DNA of 64,000 nt from Sulfuricella sp. (GTDB taxonomy: Bacteria; Pseudomonadota; Gammaproteobacteria; Burkholderiales; Sulfuricellaceae): NCBI GenBank assembly GCA_023266195.1, contig JAHFRP010000002.1, positions 90,779 to 154,778 of the forward strand, given 5' to 3'. Under the pieces are notes generated by a model. The model was not told the origin of the DNA, ran no database searches, and saw nothing but the letters and a program-made list of their open reading frames with translations. A program made the translations under genes and the position numbers. Shown one piece after another: positions 34,649 through 43,800 of the stretch (position 1 is its first letter; every line of letters starts with the position of its first letter).

Positions 34649-35200
34649 ATGATTGATTGCTGCTCGTCTTCAGAAGGCAACGCCGTGCCGCCGAGAAAGC
34701 GCCGGTGCCCGGCCAATGGCGTCGAATAGGCCAAAGTCTCGGTCAGGATCTTTGACCATCACATCATGCATCCATGGGAATGGCCCGGCGATGGATGCCG
34801 CTACTATTTCTGCGATGATCCCGAGTGCGATATGGCCTATTTCGGGGACGGCGACTCCCCGATTTCAAAGCCGCAACTCAGAATCAAGAGCGCGAAGGGC
34901 GCGAGCGCCGATTCACCGGTCTGCTATTGCTTCTATTACTTCGGGGTTGCCATGGCCGATGCGCTTGGTGGTCCGAGCATATGGGACTTCGTGGTGGCGC
35001 AAACAAAGCTCGGGCTTTGCGCGTGTGAAACGGCCAATCCGTCAGGCTGCTGTTGCCTGAAAGATTTCCAGCGCCATTGCCGCGGCAGGCATGGCGTAAA
35101 GCTCCTGCCCGGGCTTTTCGTGTCGAGCGGAGATGGAGTATCGGGGAGAGGTCTCTTCTCTGAGAGCCCTGCCTTTTTGCATTACATATCCACGGTGTAA
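34649..35200 (+). pseudogene. Fe-S metallochaperone (CopZ-like) with in-frame TAG
   Basis: ATG 34649 begins MIDCCSSSEGNAVPPRKRRC; the same frame hits TAG at 34727-34729 where a Tyr or Cys codon would be expected. It then continues with HHIMHPWEWP, YYFCDDPECDMAYFGDG, VCYCF, GLCACETANPSGCCCLKD. This is the standalone form of the Cys-rich CopZ N-terminal domain (a zinc and [2Fe-2S] binder) found in mercury/copper contexts. An in-frame 9-base tandem duplication (TATTGCTTC/TATTACTTC) adds residues at CYCFYYFG. The second Cys of the CPxCG motif is also missing. Internal restart at ATG 34766 would lose the first Cys cluster. Probably broken. Confidence 0.7.
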
Positions 35201-36030
35201 GTCGAGCGAGCCGCGCGGTCGAGCAGTTCTTCCAGGTAGGATTTCGGATCGAGGGGCACAATACTGTGATGAATGCTGAATGAGGGCAACGCGTCTCCCA
35301 CGACATCTCTCGCGGCCTTGCCGACGCGCTTCAATAATTGTTCCCTGATCTGCTCGGCTTCGTTCCCGTCGCGACCAGGCAGGCACACGACGAATTCGGC
35401 ACCGCCATAACGAAATACCACGTCGGCGTCGGATAATGCGTCCTTGATGCTGAGGATGCTTCGGCGCAGCACCTGGTCGCCGATTTCTCGGCCGCAGGCC
35501 TGGTTGACTTCCCTGACATCGATATCGACCAGCAGCAGGCTGTAGGGAGCATGGTTATTCTTCAGTTTTTTCTGCGCAAGGCGCAAGTGTGGAAGCAGCC
35601 CCTGATAAGTCTGGGCGCCAGTTAAGGCGTCCACATTCTGGAGCGTGAGGCCTGCCTTATGTTGCAGGTCAGCCAGCGCACCGCGGAACCGGGCCAGAGA
35701 GGTTAGCCATTCGTCGTAGTCGGCCGGCGGCAATGGCTCCAGTGCGGACAGCTTGCCGCAAAGCTTGCGGGCGTGGCTGTGCATGGCGACATGCAACTCC
35801 CCGATTTCGACGAGAGTGGGCATCTTCCGCATGCCAGCGTTCCCGTCGCTGTAGAACCATTGGCCGAAGGCGCAGCGGCGATGAGCGTCTTCGGCAATCA
35901 CCGCCGGTGGAGGCAGCAGCCGGCATGCCAGCGTTCGTTGCAGCATGTCGCGCCACTTGTCGTGCATGACAATGGCGTCGTCCAGAGTCTTCAGGATGCG
36001 TTGCAGTTGTTCGGCAGTGACGTTGATCAT
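35182..36030 (-). CDS. zinc-binding CZB-GGDEF protein (DgcZ-like) with degenerate active site
   Basis: 282 residues in the same layout as E. coli DgcZ (YdeH). N-terminal CZB domain with zinc ligands His23, Cys53 (HRRCAFGQWF), His80 and His84, spaced exactly as 22/52/79/83 in DgcZ. The GGDEF domain (~130-280) has GGAEF at 209-213: the catalytic third residue is Ala. The substrate-binding stretch is also altered (DIDVREVNQACGREIGD instead of DxDxFKxxND..GHxxGD), and there is no RxxD site. It is therefore probably a non-catalytic receptor or dimer partner responding to zinc. No transposon break or frameshift is seen in the gene itself. Confidence 0.88.
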   Translation of the reverse strand: MINVTAEQLQRILKTLDDAIVMHDKWRDMLQRTLACRLLPPPAVIAEDAHRRCAFGQWFYSDGNAGMRKMPTLVEIGELHVAMHSHARKLCGKLSALEPLPPADYDEWLTSLARFRGALADLQHKAGLTLQNVDALTGAQTYQGLLPHLRLAQKKLKNNHAPYSLLLVDIDVREVNQACGREIGDQVLRRSILSIKDALSDADVVFRYGGAEFVVCLPGRDGNEAEQIREQLLKRVGKAARDVVGDALPSFSIHHSIVPLDPKSYLEELLDRAARSTYTVDM

Positions 36031-36170
36031 TGTCGTTCTCCCCAGCAGCTCTTGTTAGATCATCGATGGAATCACACCATCGTACAGTTGCGCCCGCCGG
36101 ACTTGGCTGTGTATCAATGGCTTATCCGCCCTTCGATCGTCCCTTCCGCCCGTGCTTCGGCGCCAAGTGA

Positions 36171-36440
36171 TTATGAAACCGGAAAACCCTCACAGCCATT
36201 TTTTCCCGCTTGTTTGGCCTCGCGCATGGCCAAATCGGCCTTTTTCAAAGTTCTTCGATATTGTCGGTCCCATTGGCCGGATAAATCGAAATGCCGATGC
36301 TGGTCACTATGTGCCGTTCGTGGCCTTTGATCAAAAAGGGTTACTCAAACGATTTGATGATCTTTTCGGCGGCTCGTGCGGGCCTTGTGATTTCCGCCGG
36401 AACAATCACAGGCTCCCTCATCTTCCTGGTCGCTATGGTA
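36171..36440 (-). pseudogene. remnant of a GGDEF domain C-terminus
   Basis: Reading the minus strand: VIVPAEITRPARAAEKIIKS, a stop, then FLIKGHERHIVTSIGISIYP and NGTDNIEEL, then after a one-base loss KKADLAMREAKQAGKNG and a stop at 36171-36173. This is the end of a typical GGDEF domain (SIGISIYP, ADLAM..AK..G.N) with a nonsense codon and a frameshift. The upstream edge lies at a hairpin (36428-36454, 12-base arms with one mismatch). It sits directly upstream of the CZB-GGDEF gene. Confidence 0.7.
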
Positions 36441-36454
36441 TCACCGTAGCGACC
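36428..36454. repeat. hairpin at edge of GGDEF remnant
   Basis: Arms GGTCGCTATGGT and ACCGTAGCGACC (one mismatch) with the loop ATC, followed by CCCCC. It marks where similarity to the GGDEF pseudogene ends. Confidence 0.6.
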
Positions 36455-36601
36455 CCCCATAAAATGACCCGAGATTTCTGATGGGCATCAGAGCCAGCGG
36501 TGGCTTTCTCATGTCAGCCGATAAATCGTAAGGTATTTCCCCTGTTGACTCTAAGGGTTTTTTCGGTAACATGCATATAAAATAATAAGTTCGGAAAGAA
36601 C

Positions 36602-36811
36602 ATGTTCGGCAAAAACATGAAATCGAGGCTCTCAGGCTGGACTGGCTGCGAGTACCTTGCGCAGCTTCGTGGAAGTGGAGAAATCGATCATCTGGTTTAC
36701 AAATTTCAAATCTGCAAGATTTTCATGTGCCTGTTGCAGAAGAATGCTACGGATTTTGCCGATAACCCGCATTGCCGGCTAGGTAAATGGTACAGTGAAG
36801 GCGAGGGCTGA
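36602..36811 (+). pseudogene. half CZB (chemoreceptor zinc-binding) domain
   Basis: 69 residues from ATG 36602 (GGAAAG ribosome site). EIDHLVYKFQICKIFM and FADNPHCRLGKWYSEGEG match the first half of CZB domains from chemoreceptors, with zinc ligands His30 and Cys58. A TGA follows exactly where the second half, carrying the other two His ligands, should begin. Either a truncated gene or a remnant of a chemoreceptor; alone it could not complete the 3His-1Cys site. The following 205 bases up to 37017 hold no gene I can support. Confidence 0.65.
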
Positions 36812-37016
36812 GACCGCCATTCCGGCGGGTGTGATTTCAGCATTGAGGGAGGGCGCCTATGATTTTTTTGCCACACAATAGAACTGGCGGGATTCGCTGC
36901 CATCCGGATAACCATAAACAAAAACAGATGTCTTCCGCTTTTCAAGAATTCCGCTTTCTCACACGGCTTTTCATTCTGATCTTGGTTTGCGGTGTGCTTT
37001 CGCCAAGGGCCGGATC

Positions 37017-38183
37017 ATGCAGGCAATACTGAACCTCTTCCAAATATTGACAGCCCGGCTAGAAGCCGGGCGTTTCATCGATCTCGTGTCGAGCCGCCGG
37101 CATACGCCTTATTTCACGCGCCATCGATTGGCTGCCGTGGTTACGCGGATTAGGCTCGCCGCCTTTGCATTTTCTGCCCTTACATTGATTTGGATTGGAC
37201 TGGATGCAGCCACGCTGGAGCGGCATCAGTGGGCAATTCTGGCGATATTCCGGGTAGGCGCGGTTGCGCTCTTTATCATGCTGGCCGTGACGCCGGACAG
37301 GGCGATGGGACGAAAAACGGTACTCACGATGCTCGGAGCGATGCTGGCTGCGCCCATGATCCTCTATGGGGTATTCCAGCTTGAAGTGGGTGGCAGCCAG
37401 TTGCATGGGTTGGCCGCCGTCAATGGACGTCTTTATGATTCACTGCCGTTTATCGTACTGGCCGGCCTAAGCCTCTTTCCGTTGGTGACGATCGAAGGAT
37501 TGATGTTTGCCTTGCCCATTGCGGCAACCGTGGCTGCAATTCAATTCACACAGGCGAATCTGGATGCGGTTAATTTATTTTCTACGCTGTGGGTATTGAT
37601 GCTGTCTTTAGGCGTCTATCTGTTAGCCTGCGCAATCCAGCTTCACTACATGATAGCGCTGTTGCGCCGGGCCAGCCATGATCCGTTGACGGGCGCTCTG
37701 ACCCGGCGAAGCGGCATTGAAGTGCTGGACTTTCATTTTCGCTTGGCGTGCGATCAGGAAGCCCCGCTGGCTATCGCCTTTCTCGACATAGACAACTTCA
37801 AGTCGATTAACGACAGTTTTGGGCATGAAGCCGGCGATCAAGTATTGCGGGGTCTTATGGCGGCTTTGCATCCGCTATTGCGGCAGGCTGACATAGTCAT
37901 TCGCTGGGGTGGCGAGGAGTTTGTTATTGTACTCACCAACACGCCTGTCGAGGGAGCGCGTATTGTCATGGGGCGCATTCTGGAGGAGTGGCTGGGAAAA
38001 CGCCCGGATGGCGCGCCAATTACCGCCAGCCTTGGTTTGGCGGAGCGGTTGACGGATTCTGTCACGGATTGGTCTAAGCTGATTGCGCTTGCTGATGAAC
38101 GAATGTATAGCGCGAAGAGCTCTGGAAAGGCCTGTTGCGTTCTGGGAAACGGCGTAATCATGAAATCAGCGGAAACGCATTGA
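37017..38183 (+). CDS. membrane diguanylate cyclase
   Basis: 388 residues from ATG 37017 (AAGGG ribosome site). Six hydrophobic segments (~45-65, 72-92, 100-120, 145-162, 166-185, 190-215) form a MASE-like membrane sensor. The GGDEF domain has LDIDNFKSINDSFGHEAGD, RWGGEEFVIV and an RQAD inhibitory site. No EAL. All catalytic residues are present, so it should synthesise c-di-GMP in response to an unknown membrane signal. Followed 31 bases later by the heme-type GGDEF-EAL gene. Confidence 0.9.
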   Translation: MQAILNLFQILTARLEAGRFIDLVSSRRHTPYFTRHRLAAVVTRIRLAAFAFSALTLIWIGLDAATLERHQWAILAIFRVGAVALFIMLAVTPDRAMGRKTVLTMLGAMLAAPMILYGVFQLEVGGSQLHGLAAVNGRLYDSLPFIVLAGLSLFPLVTIEGLMFALPIAATVAAIQFTQANLDAVNLFSTLWVLMLSLGVYLLACAIQLHYMIALLRRASHDPLTGALTRRSGIEVLDFHFRLACDQEAPLAIAFLDIDNFKSINDSFGHEAGDQVLRGLMAALHPLLRQADIVIRWGGEEFVIVLTNTPVEGARIVMGRILEEWLGKRPDGAPITASLGLAERLTDSVTDWSKLIALADERMYSAKSSGKACCVLGNGVIMKSAETH

Positions 38184-38214
38184 GCTTTACAATAGCCAAG
38201 GCAAAGTGAGCTGT

Positions 38215-40731
38215 ATGATTAGAAAAACGTCAAAATGGCTTCATACGCTCAAAGGATTCGTATTTTCCGCCACGGTCGGTGTCGCCTTGCTGGTTTTCCT
38301 CGGCGCAACCCTTGCCTCCTCGCTGCTTTATGAAAAGCTGCTTGAAGATCGCACGCTTGAGACCTCCGGAGAAATATCCCGGCAGAACTTCAATACCGTT
38401 TATCAGGCTTTGCGCATCGGCGCCTCCCGCCGGCAACTCGACGACATCGTCGTCGCCGGCAAGGCCGCCTTCCCGACCACGATCGACGATATCCGGGTCC
38501 ATGCCGGCAATGGCTCGCAGGCTGCGGAGAACGGGAAAAAAAGTATGGTCAAATCGGGTGGCCATATTACCTATGCCTTCCCGGTCACTGCCCAGCCGGA
38601 ATGTCTCCGTTGCCATACCGATGTCAAAGCGGGGCAGGTGCTCGGCCGCATCGAGGTCGTGCACAACCTGCAGCCGGTGTCCGCCCGTGTGCGCATCTAC
38701 TATATCGCCTTGTTCCTGGCCTTGGGCTCCCTGGTATTGCTGGCCGCCGCGGGTGTGACAAGCTACGCCGCCCGCAAGCTTAATCGTTCCGTCGCGCAGT
38801 TCCGCGGCAAGGTCGAGTCGATCAACACCGTCAGGGATTTCGACCGGCTCGACATCAGCCGGATCGATTTCGGTTTCGAAGAGTTCAACCAGACATTCGA
38901 CAACGTGGCTCTGCTGGTAGAGAAGGTCAAGAGCATCGCAGTCGACAAGGAGGTGCTCGAATTCGAGATCAAGCTGCTCGAAAAATTCATCATCACCTCG
39001 GACGTGGTGCGCGACTGGCGCGAGTTCATCAAGAACCTGCTGCTCGATATCAATCCGATCATCGAAGCCTATGCCCTGGTCACGATCTTCCGCATCGAGG
39101 AAGAAGCCTACGAATGCGAGGTTTTCTGGCGCAATCCGCCTTCCATCGAAACCAGGACCCTGTTCGAGAAAATCCTGCACAGCCAGCTCTCCGGCAATGA
39201 GTTTTTCGACCAGGCCGCACATCTGACGATTATCCACAACATCGCCGATGAAAATGGCGCGCTGCCGGAACTAAGCCTTCACGACATCGAGCTTCAGGCA
39301 AAAACCTTGCTGCTGGAAACGCCCAAGATCGGCGGCATCGTCGGGATCGGCGTGCAATCGTCGCTGGCACGGGACAACGTTCGGCACATGGTCATCGGCA
39401 GCGTCCTGACCACGCTGATCAACCTCGTTGGGTCGGTCAAGGCCATCTACAAGTACACCAGGGATCTTGAGCACTATGCCACGCGCGACCCTCTGACCGA
39501 TCTTTACAACCAGCGCATGTTCTGGGAACTGCTCGGCTATGAGGTGGGTAGGGCGAAGCGGCATAAGGAGCCATTCGCCGTGATTGTGCTCGACATGGAC
39601 AACTTCAAAACGATCAATGACCGTTACGGCCATCACTTTGGCGATGCGTTCCTCCAGGCGTTGGCCGGGCTGTTTCACAAGGAGGTGCGGGATGGCGACC
39701 TACTCGCCCGCTACGGCGGTGATGAATTCTGCATCATCCTGCCGGGCGCGTCCGACACCCAGGCCCACATGGTGGCGCAGCGGATTGCGGAAGCGCTCAG
39801 CAACTTCGCCATGGAAACGCCTGATGGCAACCATCTCAAGCCCACCACGTCGATAGGCATCGCCATCAGCCCGAATCACGGAGACAACCCCAAGGACCTG
39901 TTCCTGGTGGCCGACAACATGATGTACAAGGCGAAGAAAATGGGCAAAAACGCCATCGCCATCCCCAGCGACGAAGAAATGGCGGAGGTTTTCCGGAAAG
40001 CGGGGGAGAAGAGCATCATGATCCAGAACGCGCTGGATCAGCGGCAGATTGTGCCCTACTTCCAGCCGATCTGCGACGCAGCCTCCGGGGAGATTGCGAT
40101 TCACGAACTCCTCATGCGCATCCAGCTCGGCGACCAGATCGTCACCGCCCACGAGTTCATCGAGGAGGCCGAGAGCATGGGCGTCGCCCATAAAATGGAC
40201 TACCAGCTGATCGAGAAGGCGTTTGCCCAAATGAAGGAACAGGGCTATCGGGGCATGCTGTTCGTCAATCTTTCGCCGAAAGCGCTGGTGGTCGGCGAGT
40301 TTGGTGCGCGGGTAAGCCAGCTGGCGAGCGAATTTGGCATCGCGCCGAGCCGTATCGTATTTGAGATTACCGAGCGCGAAACCGTCAGCAACCTGAGCCT
40401 GCTGGAAAAATTCGTCCGCGACGTCAAGCTGCAGGGGTTCAGTTTCGCCATCGACGATTTTGGCTCGGGCTATTCTTCATTCCAGTACATCAAGCGCTTT
40501 CCGGTCGATTACATCAAGATCGAGGGGGAATTCATCAAGAACATGCAGCGTGACGAGGTGTACCTCGCTTTTGTCAAGAGCATCGTCACCCTTGCTCAGG
40601 AACTCAAAATCAAGACCATCGCCGAATACGTCGAGGATGGCGACACCCTGGAGGCGGCAAGCCGTCTAGGCATCGATTACGCCCAAGGTTATCACATCAG
40701 CCGGCCATCACCGGCCATTCACGTTCGTTGA
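38215..40731 (+). CDS. GGDEF-EAL protein with periplasmic CxxCH sensor (paralogue)
   Basis: 838 residues, same architecture as the protein at 1258-3807 and alignable almost end to end (LKGF start, CLRCH, EFEI.LLEKF.ITSDVV, TPKIGGIVGIGVQ, KAI.KYTRDLE). Membrane helices ~15-37 and ~163-182 flank a periplasmic domain with CLRCH at 130-134. GGDEF is intact (RYGGDEFCII) with an RDGD inhibitory site. The EAL domain has ELL in place of EAL and the other key residues (VNLSPK, EITERE, DDFGSGYSSF, IKIEGE, AEYVED, QGYHIS). ATG 38215 is preferred to GTG 38206. Heme attachment would need a cytochrome c maturation system, not visible here. Confidence 0.92.
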   Translation: MIRKTSKWLHTLKGFVFSATVGVALLVFLGATLASSLLYEKLLEDRTLETSGEISRQNFNTVYQALRIGASRRQLDDIVVAGKAAFPTTIDDIRVHAGNGSQAAENGKKSMVKSGGHITYAFPVTAQPECLRCHTDVKAGQVLGRIEVVHNLQPVSARVRIYYIALFLALGSLVLLAAAGVTSYAARKLNRSVAQFRGKVESINTVRDFDRLDISRIDFGFEEFNQTFDNVALLVEKVKSIAVDKEVLEFEIKLLEKFIITSDVVRDWREFIKNLLLDINPIIEAYALVTIFRIEEEAYECEVFWRNPPSIETRTLFEKILHSQLSGNEFFDQAAHLTIIHNIADENGALPELSLHDIELQAKTLLLETPKIGGIVGIGVQSSLARDNVRHMVIGSVLTTLINLVGSVKAIYKYTRDLEHYATRDPLTDLYNQRMFWELLGYEVGRAKRHKEPFAVIVLDMDNFKTINDRYGHHFGDAFLQALAGLFHKEVRDGDLLARYGGDEFCIILPGASDTQAHMVAQRIAEALSNFAMETPDGNHLKPTTSIGIAISPNHGDNPKDLFLVADNMMYKAKKMGKNAIAIPSDEEMAEVFRKAGEKSIMIQNALDQRQIVPYFQPICDAASGEIAIHELLMRIQLGDQIVTAHEFIEEAESMGVAHKMDYQLIEKAFAQMKEQGYRGMLFVNLSPKALVVGEFGARVSQLASEFGIAPSRIVFEITERETVSNLSLLEKFVRDVKLQGFSFAIDDFGSGYSSFQYIKRFPVDYIKIEGEFIKNMQRDEVYLAFVKSIVTLAQELKIKTIAEYVEDGDTLEAASRLGIDYAQGYHISRPSPAIHVR

Positions 40732-40862
40732 ATGAGGATAGATGTCCTAAACAGGCCACTCTTCAGAATTTGTTGAAACTCTGCGTGCCGCGTTGGGCAA
40801 GTCGGCGGAAGAAATAGAGGAAGAGGTATTGCGGTGCATTCATTTTATCCACGCGCCAACAC
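40732..40862. other. short gap between convergent signalling genes
   Basis: 131 bases between the stop of the heme-type GGDEF-EAL gene and the stop of the large GGDEF-EAL-REC gene. A 26-codon minus-strand frame (MNAPQYLFLYFFRRLAQRG) starts near 40840 but has no support beyond being open. No terminator hairpin was recognised. Confidence 0.4.
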
Positions 40863-43800
40863 TCATTTCTGTGCCCGCACGAGGAAATCGTGATGGCGGA
40901 AGGCATCCCGCACATCGGCGCGCAACTGGTCTTCCACCCACGGCTTGAGGATGAATTTGTACAGCGCACCTTCGTTGATGGCATCGGCCGTCGTCTTTTG
41001 TTCGGCATAGCCGGTCAGCATGATGCGCACGGTGTTGGGGTGAAGTTTTTTTACTTTTCTGAGCAGCTCGATTCCGCTCATTTCCGGCATGCGCTGGTCG
41101 GAGACGATGACGCCGACAGGGTGAACGGCCAGCAAATCGAGCGCGTCACGGGGGCGGGTGGCGCGCAGGATGCGGTAGCCTTCCGGCCGCAAAACGCGCA
41201 CCAGGGCTTCGAGCACGTTCTTCTCGTCATCGAGCAGGAGCAATATCCTTCCCTCCTGGCTGGCATCGGGGCGTTTGTCTTCCTGCCTGGCGCCCTCCTT
41301 CAATAGCTGCTCCATTTCCTGCTCCGGCACCGGGCGGCTGAAATGGAACCCCTGAATCTCGTCGCATTGGCGCGAACGCAGAAATTCCTGCTGCTCGGCG
41401 GTTTCCACGCCTTCCGCCACGGTCTTCATGTTGAGGCTATGGGACAACGAGATGATGGCCTGCGACACGGCCGCGTCTTCTGGGTCGGTGGTGATGTTGC
41501 GCACGAACGACTGGTCGATCTTGATCCGGTCGATGGGAAAGCGCTTGAGATAGCTGAGCGAGGAATAGCCGGTGCCGAAATCGTCGATGGAAAATTGCAC
41601 GCCCAGCGCCCTGATCCGGTTCAGCACCAGGATGGCTGCTTCCGCATCCTGCATGATCAGGCTTTCCGTCAGTTCCAGCTCCAGGCAGTGGGGATCCAGT
41701 CCGGTATCGTGGAGCGCACTGGCGACAACCTCGGCGAGGTTTTTCTGGTTGAACTGGCGCGACGACAGATTCACTGCCATCCGCACCTTTGGCAAACCGG
41801 CGTCGATCCAGGCCTGGAGGCGGGTGCAGGCGGTGCGTAACACCCATTCGCCGATCGGGATGATCAGGCCGGTTTCCTCCGCCAGGGGGATGAACGAGGC
41901 AGGCGGGATCAGGCCCATTTCCGGATGCTGCCAGCGCAGCAGCGCTTCCATGCCGATGATGCTGCCGTTGTACAGATCGACCTGCGGCTGGTAATGCACG
42001 ACCAGCTCGCTGCGCTCCAGCGCGTGGCGCAGGTTGTTTTCCATCGACAGGCGCTCCATGGCGCGCGTGGTGAGTTCCTCGGTGTAGTACTGGTAGTTGT
42101 TCCGCCCCTGTTCCTTGGCGCGGTAGAGCGCGCTGTCGGCATTCTTGAACAGGGTGGTGACATTGTCGCCGTCGCTCGGGAAGATGCTGATGCCGATGCT
42201 GCAGGTGACGAATACTTCGTGTCCCTGCAGGACGAATCTTTCGGCCAGCGCGGCGATGATCTTCTGCGCGACGTCGCTGGCATAGCGCGAATTCCGCTGG
42301 TCTTCCAGCAGCAGGGTGAATTCGTCCCCGCCCAGCCGCGTCACGGTGTCTTCTTCGCGCACGCAGCCGGTCAGGCGGTGCGCCGTTTCCTGCAGCAACA
42401 GGTCGCCGATGGGATGGCCGAGGGTGTCGTTGATGTTCTTGAAGTGGTCCAGATCGAGGAACAGGATGGCCAACTGACTGTTGTTGCGGCGGGCGCGCGC
42501 CAGCGAGTGTTCCATGCGCGCGTTCAGCAGCAGGCGGTTGGGCAGGCCGGTGAGGGGGTCGTGGTGGGCGAGGTGGTCGAGCTTGGATTCGGATTCCTTC
42601 ATCGCGCTGATGTCGGAAAAAACGCCGACGTAATGAGTGATGCGGCCGCGCTCGTCCTTGACCACGGCGATGTTGAGCCACTCCGGGAAGATATCGCCGT
42701 TCTTGCGCCGGTTCCAGACTTCCCCCTGCCAGCGGCCGCTTTCGCGGATCAAACCCCACATCGCGGCATAGAATTCCTCGTCGTGCCGGCCCGACTTGAG
42801 CGCGTCCGGCGTCGCGCCGCGCATTTCTTCCTCGCCGTAGCCGGTGATCTCGGTGAATGCCTTGTTGACCGAAATGATCCGGCTGGCGTCGTCGGTGATC
42901 ATCACGCCCTCGGTGGTGTTCTCGAACACCGTGGCGGACAGGCGAAGTTTCTCCTCCGCCAGCTTGCGCTGGGTGATGTCCTGCAGCGAACCGCTCAGGC
43001 GGAGGATGCGACCGTCGGCGCCGAACACGGCCTCGGCCTGGCCGTGAACGATCCGTTCGATCCCGTTCGGCAGCAAAATCCGGAAATCGGCGCGAAAAGA
43101 GTCACCCTGGCTTGCCGATAGCGAAAGGGCTTTTTCGACGGCGGCGCGCTCGTCGGGGTGGACCAGGGCCAGAACGGTTCGGGAGTCCAGCGTGGCGGCC
43201 TGCGGCGGCGCTTCGAGGATGCGGTATGTCTCGTCGGACAGATGGAACTCGTCCTTGATAATATCCCATTCCCAGCCGCCCAGGTGGCCTATGCGCTGAG
43301 CTTCCGCCAGTCTGGCGCGGCTTGCCAGCAGGGCGTCCTGAGTCAGGCGGTGTTCGATAATGCTGGCCAGCGTGTTCGCTGCGCTGCCGAGAAATTCCAC
43401 CTCGCGGTCCTGCTTGATATGTCCGTGCTTCAGATACAGCACCATGACCCCGAGCAAGCCGTGCCGCGACAGGATCGGCACGTTGTAGTGGCCGTGCGGC
43501 TTGATGCCGGGGTAGCTGATCTCGTGCCGGGGGTCGAGGCAGGAGGCGTACTGGATTTCCCTGCTGGCGGCGGCGCGGCCGCACAGGCAGTAGCCGAAAG
43601 GCACGTGCGCGCACATCGTCAGCAGGGCGGGAGCCAGTCCGCGCTGTGCTTTCAGCACCAGGGTTTCCGTTTGATCATCGACCTGGAATATGCCGCCTTT
43701 CGGTTCGATCGGCAGCCAGGAGAGCGAAAGGATGATATCGAGTACGCGTTCGAACTGTTGCTGGAGCGGGACGTCTTCGAGGCTGATGCGCAGCAGCGCA

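Noticed and set aside
34649..35200. Readthrough or recoding of the TAG in the metallochaperone gene
   Set aside because: No sign of pyrrolysine or suppressor machinery, and other motif losses in the same gene favour simple decay.
35182..36030. Calling the CZB-GGDEF gene an active diguanylate cyclase
   Set aside because: The motif is GGAEF and the substrate-binding residues are altered, so activity is not expected.
41437..42759. 440-codon alternative frame inside the GGDEF-EAL-REC gene
   Set aside because: Same-strand shifted frame with no domain; the other frame carries the complete GGDEF and EAL domains.
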